A stretch of DNA of 64,000 nucleotides from Flavobacterium erciyesense (GTDB lineage: Bacteria > Bacteroidota > Bacteroidia > Flavobacteriales > Flavobacteriaceae). Location of the stretch: assembly GCF_018069925.1 (NCBI RefSeq), contig NZ_JAGPXB010000008.1:1-64000 (forward strand), written 5' to 3'. Each line of letters starts with the position of its first letter. Position 1 is the stretch's first letter. The translations under genes were made by a program, and so were the position numbers. Positions 34,412 through 42,886 of the stretch are shown here, in pieces. The notes under the pieces were generated by a model, which did no database searches, was not told where the DNA came from, and saw nothing but the letters and a program-made list of their open reading frames with translations.

Positions 34412-36764
34412 AATCAAAACCAATAGAAACAATATCTATTCAGACAATAATAGAAAATCTTTTGGTTTACAAGCAAAACCAATTCTTGAAAAAAAGAAAA
34501 TGCCAAAGATTTTATTTATCACCACTTATCCGCCTCGCGAATGCGGTATAGCTACCTATTCCCAAGATTTAATCGGATCGATAAACAACAAATTCAAAAA
34601 CACTTTCGATATTCAAATTGCAGCGCTTGAAACACAACATCAAAAACACGAATATCCTGCGGAGGTCAACTATGTTTTAGATACCACTAATCCGATTTCT
34701 TACCAAAAACTGGCTCAAAATGTAAACGACAGCAAAACTATAGAAGTAGTTATTGTGCAACATGAGTTTGGCTTGTTTAAAAACAATGAAGCCGATTTCA
34801 TTCTGTTTTTGAAAACAATTCGCAAACCCATCATTTTAGTTTTTCATACCGTACTCCCTAATCCCGATGTGTTTTTGAAACAAAACATAGCCGAAATGGA
34901 GTCGCTAGTGCAATTTTTTATTGTAATGACCAATGCTTCGGCTAAATTATTAGAAAACAGTTACGGAATTGCGAAAAACAAAATTACGGTTATCCCACAC
35001 GGTACACACTTGGTAAAACATGCTGACAAAGATATTTTGAAAGACAAATACAACTTGACAGGCAGAAAAATAATTTCAACATTCGGCTTGTTGAGTTCGG
35101 GAAAATCAATTGAAACGACTTTAAATGCAATGCCATTTTTGGTAGAAAAAAATCCGACGCTACTTTTTCTTATCATAGGCAAAACACATCCCACGGTCGT
35201 AAAAGAAGAAGGTGAAGCGTATCGCAATAGTTTAGAACAAAAAATTGAAGATTTAGGAATACAAGCAAATGTAAAATTCATCAACAGCTACCTGTCTCTT
35301 GCCGAATTATTAGATTATTTGCAACTGACTGATATTTATTTATTTACTTCAAAAGATCCTAATCAAGCAGTGAGTGGCACCTTTTCGTATGCTATTAGTT
35401 GCGGCTGTCCTGTTATCTCCACACCAATCCCGCATGCATTTGAACTGCTTCAAGATGGAGGCGGCATCATTATCAATTTTGAAAACTCAGCACAACTGCA
35501 AAAGCAGGCAGCTATTTTATTAGGTAATCCGGCACTACGAAACGAAATTTCAAGCGCAGGCATTCACAAAATGGCACCAACTGCTTGGGAAAATGCTGCA
35601 ATTGCGCATACTTTGTTGATTTCAAGATTGATTAATACCAAATCACGATTGCATTACAAAATTCCAGCAATCAAATTGGATCACCTGAAAAATATGACTA
35701 CGCCTTTTGCCATGATTCAATTTTCAGTAATTAACAAACCTGATTTAAATAGTGGTTACACCTTAGATGACAATGCCAGAGCGTTAGTGGCTTTTTGCCA
35801 GCATTATCGATTAACAAAGGATAAAGCCGACTTAAAGTACATCAGTCAATATTACCAATTCATAGCTTTTTGCCAAATAAAAGACGGTACTTTTTTGAAT
35901 TACGTAAATGAAAACAAAGAATTCACTACTCAAAACGATGAAAATTTAGAAGATTCAAACGGAAGAGCTATCTGGGCTTTGGGCTTTTTGATTTCAATGC
36001 AGGATTTGATACCAAATGTATTAATTATGGAGTCCAAGAAAACTATGCAAAATGCTCTTGACGTTGCTACAAAAATACACTCTACACGAGCAATGGCGTT
36101 CATCATTAAAGGCATTTATTACAGCACTAAAAATGAGATGAATTTTAAAAATACAGCTATTTTAAAAGTGCTAGCCAACCGATTGGTTCAAATGTACAAA
36201 CACGAATCAAAAGAAAATTGGTCTTGGTTCGAAAGCTACTTAACTTATGGCAACAGTATACTTCCTGAAGCATTACTTTGCGCCTACCTAGCGACTGGAG
36301 AATTAGTTTATAAAGATATAGCCAAAAAATCTTTCGACTTTTTACTATCAAAAACAATAACTAAAAATAGTATCAAAGTAATTTCTAATAAAGGTTGGCT
36401 GCACAGCCACAAAGCAGAAAATACGGCTATTGGTGGCGAACAACCTATTGATGTGGCCTATACAATTTTAGCACTTGCTAAATTTTACGAAACATTTAAA
36501 AGTAGTGACTATTTACAAAAAATGGAAACTGCTTTTAGTTGGTTCTTGGGAAACAATCATTTACACCAAATTATGTACAATCCGTGTACAGGCGGATGTT
36601 ATGATGGTTTAGAAGAAGATTACATTAATTTGAATCAAGGTGCCGAATCAACTGTGAGTTACTTAATGGCACGACTTACCATAGCAACCTACAAAGAAGA
36701 AATCGAGAATAAAAAATCTCTTTTCAACCTGAATAAAAGTAAAATTTTAAAAATTATTCATTAG
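34401..36764 (+). CDS. Two-domain protein: GT4 glycosyltransferase plus alpha-helical (six-hairpin-like) domain
   Basis: 787 residues. Residues about 34-400 are a GT-B glycosyltransferase of family 4 (KILFITTYPPRECGIATYS; HEFGLF; ISTFGLLSSGKSIETTL with the donor-site Lys; FTSKDPNQAVSGTFSYAISCG with the late acidic/donor loop). Residues about 420-770 are helical with repeated DDNARAL, EDSNGRAIWALGF, WSWFESYLTYGN, GGEQPIDVAYTILAL motifs, typical of (alpha/alpha)6 toroids. The first 33 residues may be extra; MPKILF at 34500 is an alternative start. Coupled to GH130, it is probably the synthetic partner. Cytoplasmic. The toroid's role is unknown. Confidence 0.8.
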   Translation: MINKIKTNRNNIYSDNNRKSFGLQAKPILEKKKMPKILFITTYPPRECGIATYSQDLIGSINNKFKNTFDIQIAALETQHQKHEYPAEVNYVLDTTNPISYQKLAQNVNDSKTIEVVIVQHEFGLFKNNEADFILFLKTIRKPIILVFHTVLPNPDVFLKQNIAEMESLVQFFIVMTNASAKLLENSYGIAKNKITVIPHGTHLVKHADKDILKDKYNLTGRKIISTFGLLSSGKSIETTLNAMPFLVEKNPTLLFLIIGKTHPTVVKEEGEAYRNSLEQKIEDLGIQANVKFINSYLSLAELLDYLQLTDIYLFTSKDPNQAVSGTFSYAISCGCPVISTPIPHAFELLQDGGGIIINFENSAQLQKQAAILLGNPALRNEISSAGIHKMAPTAWENAAIAHTLLISRLINTKSRLHYKIPAIKLDHLKNMTTPFAMIQFSVINKPDLNSGYTLDDNARALVAFCQHYRLTKDKADLKYISQYYQFIAFCQIKDGTFLNYVNENKEFTTQNDENLEDSNGRAIWALGFLISMQDLIPNVLIMESKKTMQNALDVATKIHSTRAMAFIIKGIYYSTKNEMNFKNTAILKVLANRLVQMYKHESKENWSWFESYLTYGNSILPEALLCAYLATGELVYKDIAKKSFDFLLSKTITKNSIKVISNKGWLHSHKAENTAIGGEQPIDVAYTILALAKFYETFKSSDYLQKMETAFSWFLGNNHLHQIMYNPCTGGCYDGLEEDYINLNQGAESTVSYLMARLTIATYKEEIENKKSLFNLNKSKILKIIH

Positions 36765-36868
36765 CATCAAATTTTTATAAAGTCATAGCACTTAGGTAAA
36801 AGCAAACCAATAAATGAAAGATGAACTAATGCAAACGTGAAAAAAATTACTTACAAAAAACAACAATC

Positions 36869-37128
36869 ATGAAAACAAACTCAAAAAAATGACAGCCGAA
36901 ATCACATCGGCTTTGGCAGCAGCAACATTTGTAAATACTACTGCCAAAAAAATGATGAAAAAGATCGATGCTACTGCTAAAAAAATGGCTAAAACAATCA
37001 CCAAAAAAATGGATGCTACTGCAAAAAAATCACAAAAGGACATTGTAAAAAAAGAAAAAAAGCAAACAACAACAGCTAAAAAAGCAGCACCTAAAAAACA
37101 AATAGAACCTGCCGTTCCTAGCAATTAA
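36869..37128 (+). CDS. Lys/Ala-rich histone H1-like protein, with a possible frameshift at its start
   Basis: The body (from ATG 36889, 79 residues) is LAAATFVNTTAKKMMKKIDA followed by repeated DATAKK and KKAAPKK units, a DNA-binding H1/Hc1-like composition. A second ATG at 36869 reads MKTNSKK and hits TGA directly after a run of seven A. One extra A would join it in frame to the body. Either translation begins at 36889, or the A run has lost a base or is read with slippage. Located in the stress island. Confidence 0.6.
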
Positions 37129-37236
37129 CTAAAGATGGCACAACGTAGAAAAAAACAGTTCTGATTAAAAAATTAGAGGGTATAAGAATGTATTCCGCAA
37201 GAAATACTCATCTCTAATTGATTAGTAGCTGTGCTG

Positions 37237-37277
37237 ACTTCCCGAAAATTTCTGGAATTTTTTCGGGGAGTTTTTTT
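37237..37277 (+). terminator. Rho-independent terminator
   Basis: Twelve-base stem ACTTCCCGAAAA / TTTTCGGGGAGT (one G-T pair), then seven T. It closes the H1-like gene about 110 bases upstream. Confidence 0.75.
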
Positions 37278-37317
37278 AAGCATAACATCAACGGAAACTA
37301 AACAATAAATTGAGTCT

Positions 37318-37995
37318 ATGTATTTATACGCGTTTGTGAGTTTCGGATTAAGCTTAATAATGCTTCTTTTTGGTGTTTTTTCATTAAAAAAAGTACAACA
37401 TCAATCGCAAGTATTATTTGCTACAATTCCTTTAATATTATGCATTCAGCAATTCTGCGAAGGAGTTCTTTGGTTGGCACTACCCCTTTCTAATTTACAC
37501 TTACTTCAAAAAAGCACTGTTTTTTTTCACCTCAATTTTACACAAGTTGTATGGCCACTGTATATTCCGATAGCTATTTTATTTTTAGAAAAACATAAAA
37601 TTCGGAAAATAATTTTAGGAATTCTTGTGGGAATCGGTTTGGTAGTATCCTGCTTTTTAGCACACTGTCTCTGTAATTACAGTGTTCATGCAAAAATATA
37701 CGAATCGACTATCCTATATATTCAACCTTATCCCGAACAGTTCAGGCTTTTAGGATCAATTTTATACGGAACCGCTACAATTGTTCCTTGCTTTATTTCA
37801 CACATTAAACAGATGCGAGTTTTAGGTTTGATGATCTTCTTTTCATATTGCATTGGTATGTTTTTTTATCAAAACTATCTTATCTCTGTATGGTGTTTTT
37901 TTACAATTCCCATAAGCTATTCGGTTTGGCTTATATTGAAAAATGCTGCCCTCATGAATGCAAAAGACGCAGCCGTTTTACCTATCACAATTTAA
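37318..37995 (+). CDS. Multi-spanning membrane protein (DUF6629-like)
   Basis: 225 residues with about seven hydrophobic helices. The second carries IPLILCIQQFCEGVLWLAL, a stretch I associate with the DUF6629 family of bacterial seven-helix proteins of unknown function. No enzymatic motif is visible. It is 18 bases before the D-lactate-type dehydrogenase and probably cotranscribed. Confidence 0.6.
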   Translation: MYLYAFVSFGLSLIMLLFGVFSLKKVQHQSQVLFATIPLILCIQQFCEGVLWLALPLSNLHLLQKSTVFFHLNFTQVVWPLYIPIAILFLEKHKIRKIILGILVGIGLVVSCFLAHCLCNYSVHAKIYESTILYIQPYPEQFRLLGSILYGTATIVPCFISHIKQMRVLGLMIFFSYCIGMFFYQNYLISVWCFFTIPISYSVWLILKNAALMNAKDAAVLPITI

Positions 37996-38013
37996 TACCT
38001 AAACAAAAACAAA

Positions 38014-39024
38014 ATGAAAATAGCGATCTACAGTACTAAATATTACGAACGTGAATATTTAGATTTTTACAATAAAACTGCCAAACACCAAATGACCTAT
38101 TTCGAAATACCGCTAAATACAGAAACGGTTGCAACTGTGAAGGATTTTGAAGCGGTGTGTATTCAATTAACAGATAAACTAGATACCAACGTAATTCATC
38201 AAATTGCGAAGGCTGGCGTAAAATATATCGCACTTCGAAGCGCAGGTTATGACAATGTAGATATAGAAACGGCAGCAAAACACAAAATGAAAGTATTGCG
38301 CATACCTGCCTATTCGCCCGAAGCCATTGCAGAACATGCTGTTGCACTAATTTTAACATTAAATAGAAAAACGCACAAAGCCTACAACAGAGTGCGCGAA
38401 AACAACTTCTTGCTTCAAAACTTAATGGGTTTCAATTTATTTGGTAAAACAATTGGCGTCGTAGGAACAGGCAAAATAGGAACTGCCTTTTGCAACATAA
38501 TGTTGGGCTTTGGCTGTAAAATTATTGCTACTGATCTCATGGAGTCTAAAGAGTTAAAGGACAAAGGTGTTCAATATGTTTCGTTCGATACCCTTTTGGA
38601 GCAATCGGATATCATTTCGGTTCATTGCCCGTTGAATAGTAAAACAAAGTACTTGTTTAATACGGCTGCCTTTTCAAAAGTAAAAAAAGGAATGATGCTT
38701 ATAAATACAAGTCGTGGCGCAATACTAAATACTGCCGATGTCATACAAGCCTTGAAGAAAGCACAACTCGGATATTTAGGTATTGATGTTTACGAGGGCG
38801 AAGAGCAACTTTTTTTTAAAGATTTATCGAATGTTGTGGTACTTGACGATCAAATAGAGCGACTAATGTCTTTTAATAATGTTCTAATTACACCACATCA
38901 AGCATTTTTTACCAAAGAAGCCTTACATGCCATAGCGCGTATCACAATTGAAAATTTCAATTCATTTGAAGATTCAGAGGTTACCAAAAATCAGGTTGTT
39001 TTTGTATTACCGAAATCACTTTGA
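38014..39024 (+). CDS. ldhA: D-2-hydroxyacid dehydrogenase, D-lactate dehydrogenase type
   Basis: 336 residues. NAD-binding Rossmann GTGKIGTAF at about 150-158, substrate-binding region RSAGYDNVD at 76-84, catalytic Arg in INTSRGA (about 232), Glu in DVYEGEEQ (about 261) and His in TPHQAFFT (about 294). The whole sequence follows fermentative LdhA (DVYEGE, LFFxDLS, DDxxxRLMSFxNVLxTxHQAFFT). It reduces pyruvate to D-lactate, recycling NADH when oxygen is short, which fits the FixL-like control system nearby. Substrate assigned by family resemblance. Confidence 0.88.
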   Translation: MKIAIYSTKYYEREYLDFYNKTAKHQMTYFEIPLNTETVATVKDFEAVCIQLTDKLDTNVIHQIAKAGVKYIALRSAGYDNVDIETAAKHKMKVLRIPAYSPEAIAEHAVALILTLNRKTHKAYNRVRENNFLLQNLMGFNLFGKTIGVVGTGKIGTAFCNIMLGFGCKIIATDLMESKELKDKGVQYVSFDTLLEQSDIISVHCPLNSKTKYLFNTAAFSKVKKGMMLINTSRGAILNTADVIQALKKAQLGYLGIDVYEGEEQLFFKDLSNVVVLDDQIERLMSFNNVLITPHQAFFTKEALHAIARITIENFNSFEDSEVTKNQVVFVLPKSL

Positions 39025-39139
39025 AACAAATATTAAACGTAATATAAATCATAGTTTTAAGTGTTTAAAGTCATTACAAGTGTAACCCAATTGCAGCACA
39101 TTTGTTCTTTCAATAAATCATTAAAGTCAGTGATCAAAA

Positions 39140-39385
39140 ATGGAAACAGCTAGAAACAAAACAGTAGCGAATCGAGAAATTGTTATTCATGAATTAGCAA
39201 CCATTCTAGAAGAAGAAAAAGCACTGTACCATCAACAAACTGATGTACACAATTTAGATCCTTACAATTTTGCACAGTGCAAACTGTTTGAAATACAACT
39301 CGAAGAACAAAACACTATTATTGATCGCATTGCAGCCCGGATTCAAACCTACCAATTTTACAATGACACGCGGACTATTTGGTAA
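39140..39385 (+). CDS. Small hypothetical protein
   Basis: 81 residues, soluble, acidic helical (ILEEEKALYHQQT, IQLEEQNTIIDRIAARIQ), perhaps two antiparallel helices. No family recognised. Its end overlaps the open frame of the following small gene by seven bases, or precedes its more likely start by 38. In an apparent operon with the next two genes. Confidence 0.55.
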   Translation: METARNKTVANREIVIHELATILEEEKALYHQQTDVHNLDPYNFAQCKLFEIQLEEQNTIIDRIAARIQTYQFYNDTRTIW

Positions 39386-39423
39386 ATAAGTATAACAAAA
39401 AAGTCTTCATTAAAAACAGTATT

Positions 39424-39744
39424 ATGGAAAAAGTAAATATGGATAGTCTCGTGACTGTATTAGTTAAAGTAGAAGCATTAGGTTTTCGATCCCAATTTGA
39501 GGTAACTGGTAACAACTTAGTTTCGTTAAAAACTAACACCCATTTTTTGCCTGAGGAAGTTACAATTAAACATTTTTATCGTTTTGAAGGCGAATCAAAT
39601 CCTGATGACAGTTCTATTTTGTATGCCATTGAGGGCATAACTGGTGAAAAAGGGACACTCGTTGATGGTTATGGCACATCGGCGGATACAGATACAGCGA
39701 ATTTTATGTTGCACGTTACCACATCAAAAGCAAAAAATATTTAA
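39424..39744 (+). CDS. Small conserved protein of the type often labelled phosphoribosylpyrophosphate synthetase
   Basis: 106 residues from the ATG at 39424 (MEKVNMDSLV); the frame is open 15 codons further upstream. The core HFLPEEVTIKHFYRFEGESN, NPDDSSILYAIEG and GTLVDGYG matches a small Bacteroidota family (RFEGxxNPDDSSxLYAI, KGxLVDAYG). Databases tend to label it PRPP synthetase, although it is far too short and lacks that enzyme's PRPP-binding motif. Function unknown. The next gene starts right after its stop. Confidence 0.65.
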   Translation: MEKVNMDSLVTVLVKVEALGFRSQFEVTGNNLVSLKTNTHFLPEEVTIKHFYRFEGESNPDDSSILYAIEGITGEKGTLVDGYGTSADTDTANFMLHVTTSKAKNI

Positions 39745-40218
39745 ATGAAAAACTCTCGTGTATTGTTGTATATCGTTTTTGCTTTTTCAAGCTCAATCGT
39801 ATTGCTCAATCGATTTACAAATCTTCACATCACAGATTACCGGGTACACTACTTTTTTGATCTTATTGCAGCTACATCATTCGTTTTTATCGTAGCTCAT
39901 TTTTTTAACAAATTACAAACTAGCTGGTCTAAAATACTTACCTTTATAGTAATAGGAATTGTAATTGCAACCAAAGCTTTTTTAACTTGGAGCGCCGACT
40001 GGAAAACACAAACCATTTTATATCAAAATAAAAGTGATCAAAACAAAACCATCAATTTACAATTTCGTGCCGATCGTTTTTCGTTTAGTCATACAAAACG
40101 GGTTATACAAATACACTCTATTTTCCCATGCATAGAATGGACAACTGATATTGACACTCTAACCTTAGATAAAGCAAAATGGTATAAATTAAATAAAACC
40201 AATGATGAAACTTTATAA
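39745..40218 (+). CDS. Membrane protein, unknown function
   Basis: 157 residues; three hydrophobic helices in the first 95 residues, then an apparently extracytoplasmic beta-like tail (QFRADRFSFSHTKRVIQIHS). No family recognised. ATG directly follows the TAA of the preceding gene. Last gene before the P-type ATPase. Confidence 0.5.
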   Translation: MKNSRVLLYIVFAFSSSIVLLNRFTNLHITDYRVHYFFDLIAATSFVFIVAHFFNKLQTSWSKILTFIVIGIVIATKAFLTWSADWKTQTILYQNKSDQNKTINLQFRADRFSFSHTKRVIQIHSIFPCIEWTTDIDTLTLDKAKWYKLNKTNDETL

Positions 40219-40310
40219 ATCAGCTGTTGACTTCAATAATTGTGAAATACAATTGCAGGTGTTCTAAAAAAATAGATTGTCAATTCTGCAACTACAGTAA
40301 ATTTTACCAT

Positions 40311-42812
40311 ATGCCAGCCAATAAATACAATAACATTGCAGGTTTAGCTTCAGCACAAGTACACGCTGCAAGAGAAAAGTACGGTCAGAACAAAACAACC
40401 TTTAAAAAAGATAATCCTTTCTTAAAAGGCTTAATCCAAATTGTTAAAGATCCGATGACGATCTTGCTAATGACTGCCTCAAGTATTTATTTTATTAGCG
40501 GAAAAATTTCAGATGGTATCTTTTTAGCATCAGCTATTGTTTTAATTGCTGTTATTTCATCTTATCAAAAAGCGAGAAGCCACAACGCTTTAGAAAAATT
40601 GAAAGATTTTACCAAACCCAAATGCAAAGTCATTAGAAACAATAACGTCACCGAAATTAAAACAGAAGAACTAGTTATAGGTGACAGTTTGCTAATTGAA
40701 GAAGGAAACGCTATTGCAGCCGATGGAATAATCGAATATGCTGCTGATTTTTCTGTAAACGAATCGATCCTTACGGGGGAATCAATGGCAGTTAACAAAG
40801 ACAATTCGACCAAAGACAAAACCGTTTATCAAGGAACAACAGTAGCTAGCGGACTAGCAATAGCAACCATTACGGCTATAGGCAGTGAAACCAAATTAGG
40901 CAAAATAGGCAAAAGTTTAGAGCAAATTGAAGAAGAAAAAACACCCTTAGAAATTCAAATTGGCAATTTTGTAAAAAAAATGGCTATCGCAGGCGCTGTT
41001 ATTTTTGTGATTGTCTGGATGATTAATTTTTACAATTCTCATAATATCTTAGACAGTTTACTCAAAGCATTAACACTTGCAATGAGTGTTTTACCCGAAG
41101 AAATCCCCATTGCGTTTACCACATTTATGGCGCTAGGTGCATGGAGAATGATGGAACACGGAATTATCGTTAAACAAATGAAAACCGTTGAAACCTTGGG
41201 TAGCGCGACAGTAATTTGTATTGACAAAACAGGAACGATTACCGAGAATAAAATGAGTCTAGCTAAAATTTTTACGTTAAAATCTCAAAAGATTTCTGAT
41301 GTACAAAATGAATTATCCGATGATGAAAAAGAGTTAATTTCGATCTCAATGTGGGCAAGTGAACCCGTTCCTTTTGATCCCATGGAAATAGCACTGCACG
41401 AAAATTATTCTAAAGTTGCTCCTAAAGATGAAAGACCTGATTTTAAATTAATTCACGAGTATCCGTTGTCAGGCAAACCTCCTATGATGACTCATATATT
41501 TGAAAACAAAAGCGGAGAAAGAATTATTGCTGCCAAAGGTGCTTCGGAGGCAATTATAGCGGTTTCAAAACTTTCAAAAGATGAAAAAGCGGCAAACTTA
41601 GATGCAATAAAGGAATTATCAATTGAAGGGTATCGGATTTTAGGCGTTGGTAGAGCAATTTTTACAGGAAAAAATTATCCAAAAACTCAACAAGAATTTG
41701 AATTTGAGTTCGTGGGATTAGTAGCTTTTTATGATCCGCCCAAGAAAAATAGCCATCTGGTTTTACAACATTTTTATAAAGCAGGAATTCAAGTAAAAAT
41801 TATTACCGGTGATAATGCTGAGACTACCACATCGATCGCCAAACAAATTGGTTTTATCGGATATGAAAAAAGTATTTCGGGCGACGAGTTAATGCAATTG
41901 TCCACAAAAGAGCTCAAAGAACAAGTTTCCGAAATCAATTTGTTCACTCGAATGTTTCCCGAAGCCAAACTAAAAATCATCAACGCTCTTAAATCAAATA
42001 AAGAAATTGTAGCCATGACAGGTGACGGTGTCAACGACGGACCCGCATTAAAAGCAGCTCATATCGGTATTGCAATGGGTAAAAAAGGTACCGAAATTGC
42101 CAAACAAGCCGCTTCACTTATTTTAATAAACGATGACTTAGCAAAAATGGTAGCTGCGATTGCAATGGGCAGAAAGATATTTGCTAATCTAAAAAAAGCA
42201 ATACAGTTTATCATCTCCATTCATATTCCCATAATTCTAACTGTATTTATCCCTTTGGCATTCGGCTGGGTGTACCCTAATATTTTCTCTCCTATTCATA
42301 TCATTTTTTTTGAATTAGTAATGGGACCAACTTGCTCTATTGTGTATGAAAACGAGCCCATGGAAAAGAATACAATGTCACAAAAACCCAGACCATTTAC
42401 AACTACCTTTTTTAGCTGGAAAGAACTTTCTACCAGCATCGTCCAAGGATTAGTTATCACTGTAGGATCGTTATCAGTATATCAATTTTCGGTTTACCAA
42501 TCGTATGATGAAAACGTAACTCGAACAATGGTTTTCTTAGTTTTGATTACTTCAAATATATTTTTAACTTTAATTAATCGCTCGTTTTATTATTCCATTT
42601 TTACGACCTTACGATACAAGAACAATTTAGTTTTCATTATTGTTGGTCTTACCATTTTGCTTACCGCCTTGATTCTTTATTTAAGGCCTCTTACTCTATT
42701 TTTTCAATTAGAACATCTAAATTTGATACAATTATCCATTGCTATTGGAGTTGGAGCTGTTTCTGTTTTATGGTATGAATTGGTCAAAGTTTGGAAGCGA
42801 CAATCAAATTGA
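40311..42812 (+). CDS. P2-type cation-transporting ATPase (calcium-type)
   Basis: 833 residues. Start set at the ATG 40311 (MPANKYNNIAGL); the upstream extension begins at a TTG and carries a Cys cluster unlike the family. Actuator motif TGES (about 155), M4 motif PEEIP (about 260) typical of calcium-type P2A pumps, phosphorylation site DKTGT (about 306), KGASE nucleotide site, TGDGVNDGPALK hinge, and C-terminal membrane helices with ELVMGPTCSIVYENEP. It moves Ca2+ or a related divalent ion out of the cytoplasm using ATP. The ion is inferred from the PEEIP motif. Confidence 0.85.
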   Translation: MPANKYNNIAGLASAQVHAAREKYGQNKTTFKKDNPFLKGLIQIVKDPMTILLMTASSIYFISGKISDGIFLASAIVLIAVISSYQKARSHNALEKLKDFTKPKCKVIRNNNVTEIKTEELVIGDSLLIEEGNAIAADGIIEYAADFSVNESILTGESMAVNKDNSTKDKTVYQGTTVASGLAIATITAIGSETKLGKIGKSLEQIEEEKTPLEIQIGNFVKKMAIAGAVIFVIVWMINFYNSHNILDSLLKALTLAMSVLPEEIPIAFTTFMALGAWRMMEHGIIVKQMKTVETLGSATVICIDKTGTITENKMSLAKIFTLKSQKISDVQNELSDDEKELISISMWASEPVPFDPMEIALHENYSKVAPKDERPDFKLIHEYPLSGKPPMMTHIFENKSGERIIAAKGASEAIIAVSKLSKDEKAANLDAIKELSIEGYRILGVGRAIFTGKNYPKTQQEFEFEFVGLVAFYDPPKKNSHLVLQHFYKAGIQVKIITGDNAETTTSIAKQIGFIGYEKSISGDELMQLSTKELKEQVSEINLFTRMFPEAKLKIINALKSNKEIVAMTGDGVNDGPALKAAHIGIAMGKKGTEIAKQAASLILINDDLAKMVAAIAMGRKIFANLKKAIQFIISIHIPIILTVFIPLAFGWVYPNIFSPIHIIFFELVMGPTCSIVYENEPMEKNTMSQKPRPFTTTFFSWKELSTSIVQGLVITVGSLSVYQFSVYQSYDENVTRTMVFLVLITSNIFLTLINRSFYYSIFTTLRYKNNLVFIIVGLTILLTALILYLRPLTLFFQLEHLNLIQLSIAIGVGAVSVLWYELVKVWKRQSN

Positions 42813-42849
42813 CCCATGGAATTCCGAACAACTTAATTTTATTTAATGC

Positions 42850-42857
42850 TATCTTTG
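42850..42857 (+). promoter_or_regulatory. -7 promoter box of alkC
   Basis: TATCTTTG, a full TAnnTTTG match, 29 bases before the ATG at 42887. Confidence 0.45.
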
Positions 42858-42886
42858 AAGTTACTAATTTTTACAAATAGCAGTAT

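Noticed and set aside
36867..37124. Minus-strand hydrophobic frame opposite the H1-like gene
   Set aside because: It is the antisense shadow of a Lys/Ala-rich sequence, which always gives a Phe/Val-rich pseudo-membrane protein.
40227..40310. Cys-rich N-terminal extension of the P-type ATPase (CRCSKKIDCQFC)
   Set aside because: Tempting as a metal-binding domain, but it begins at TTG, right after the previous gene, and ATG 40311 starts a typical ATPase N-terminus.
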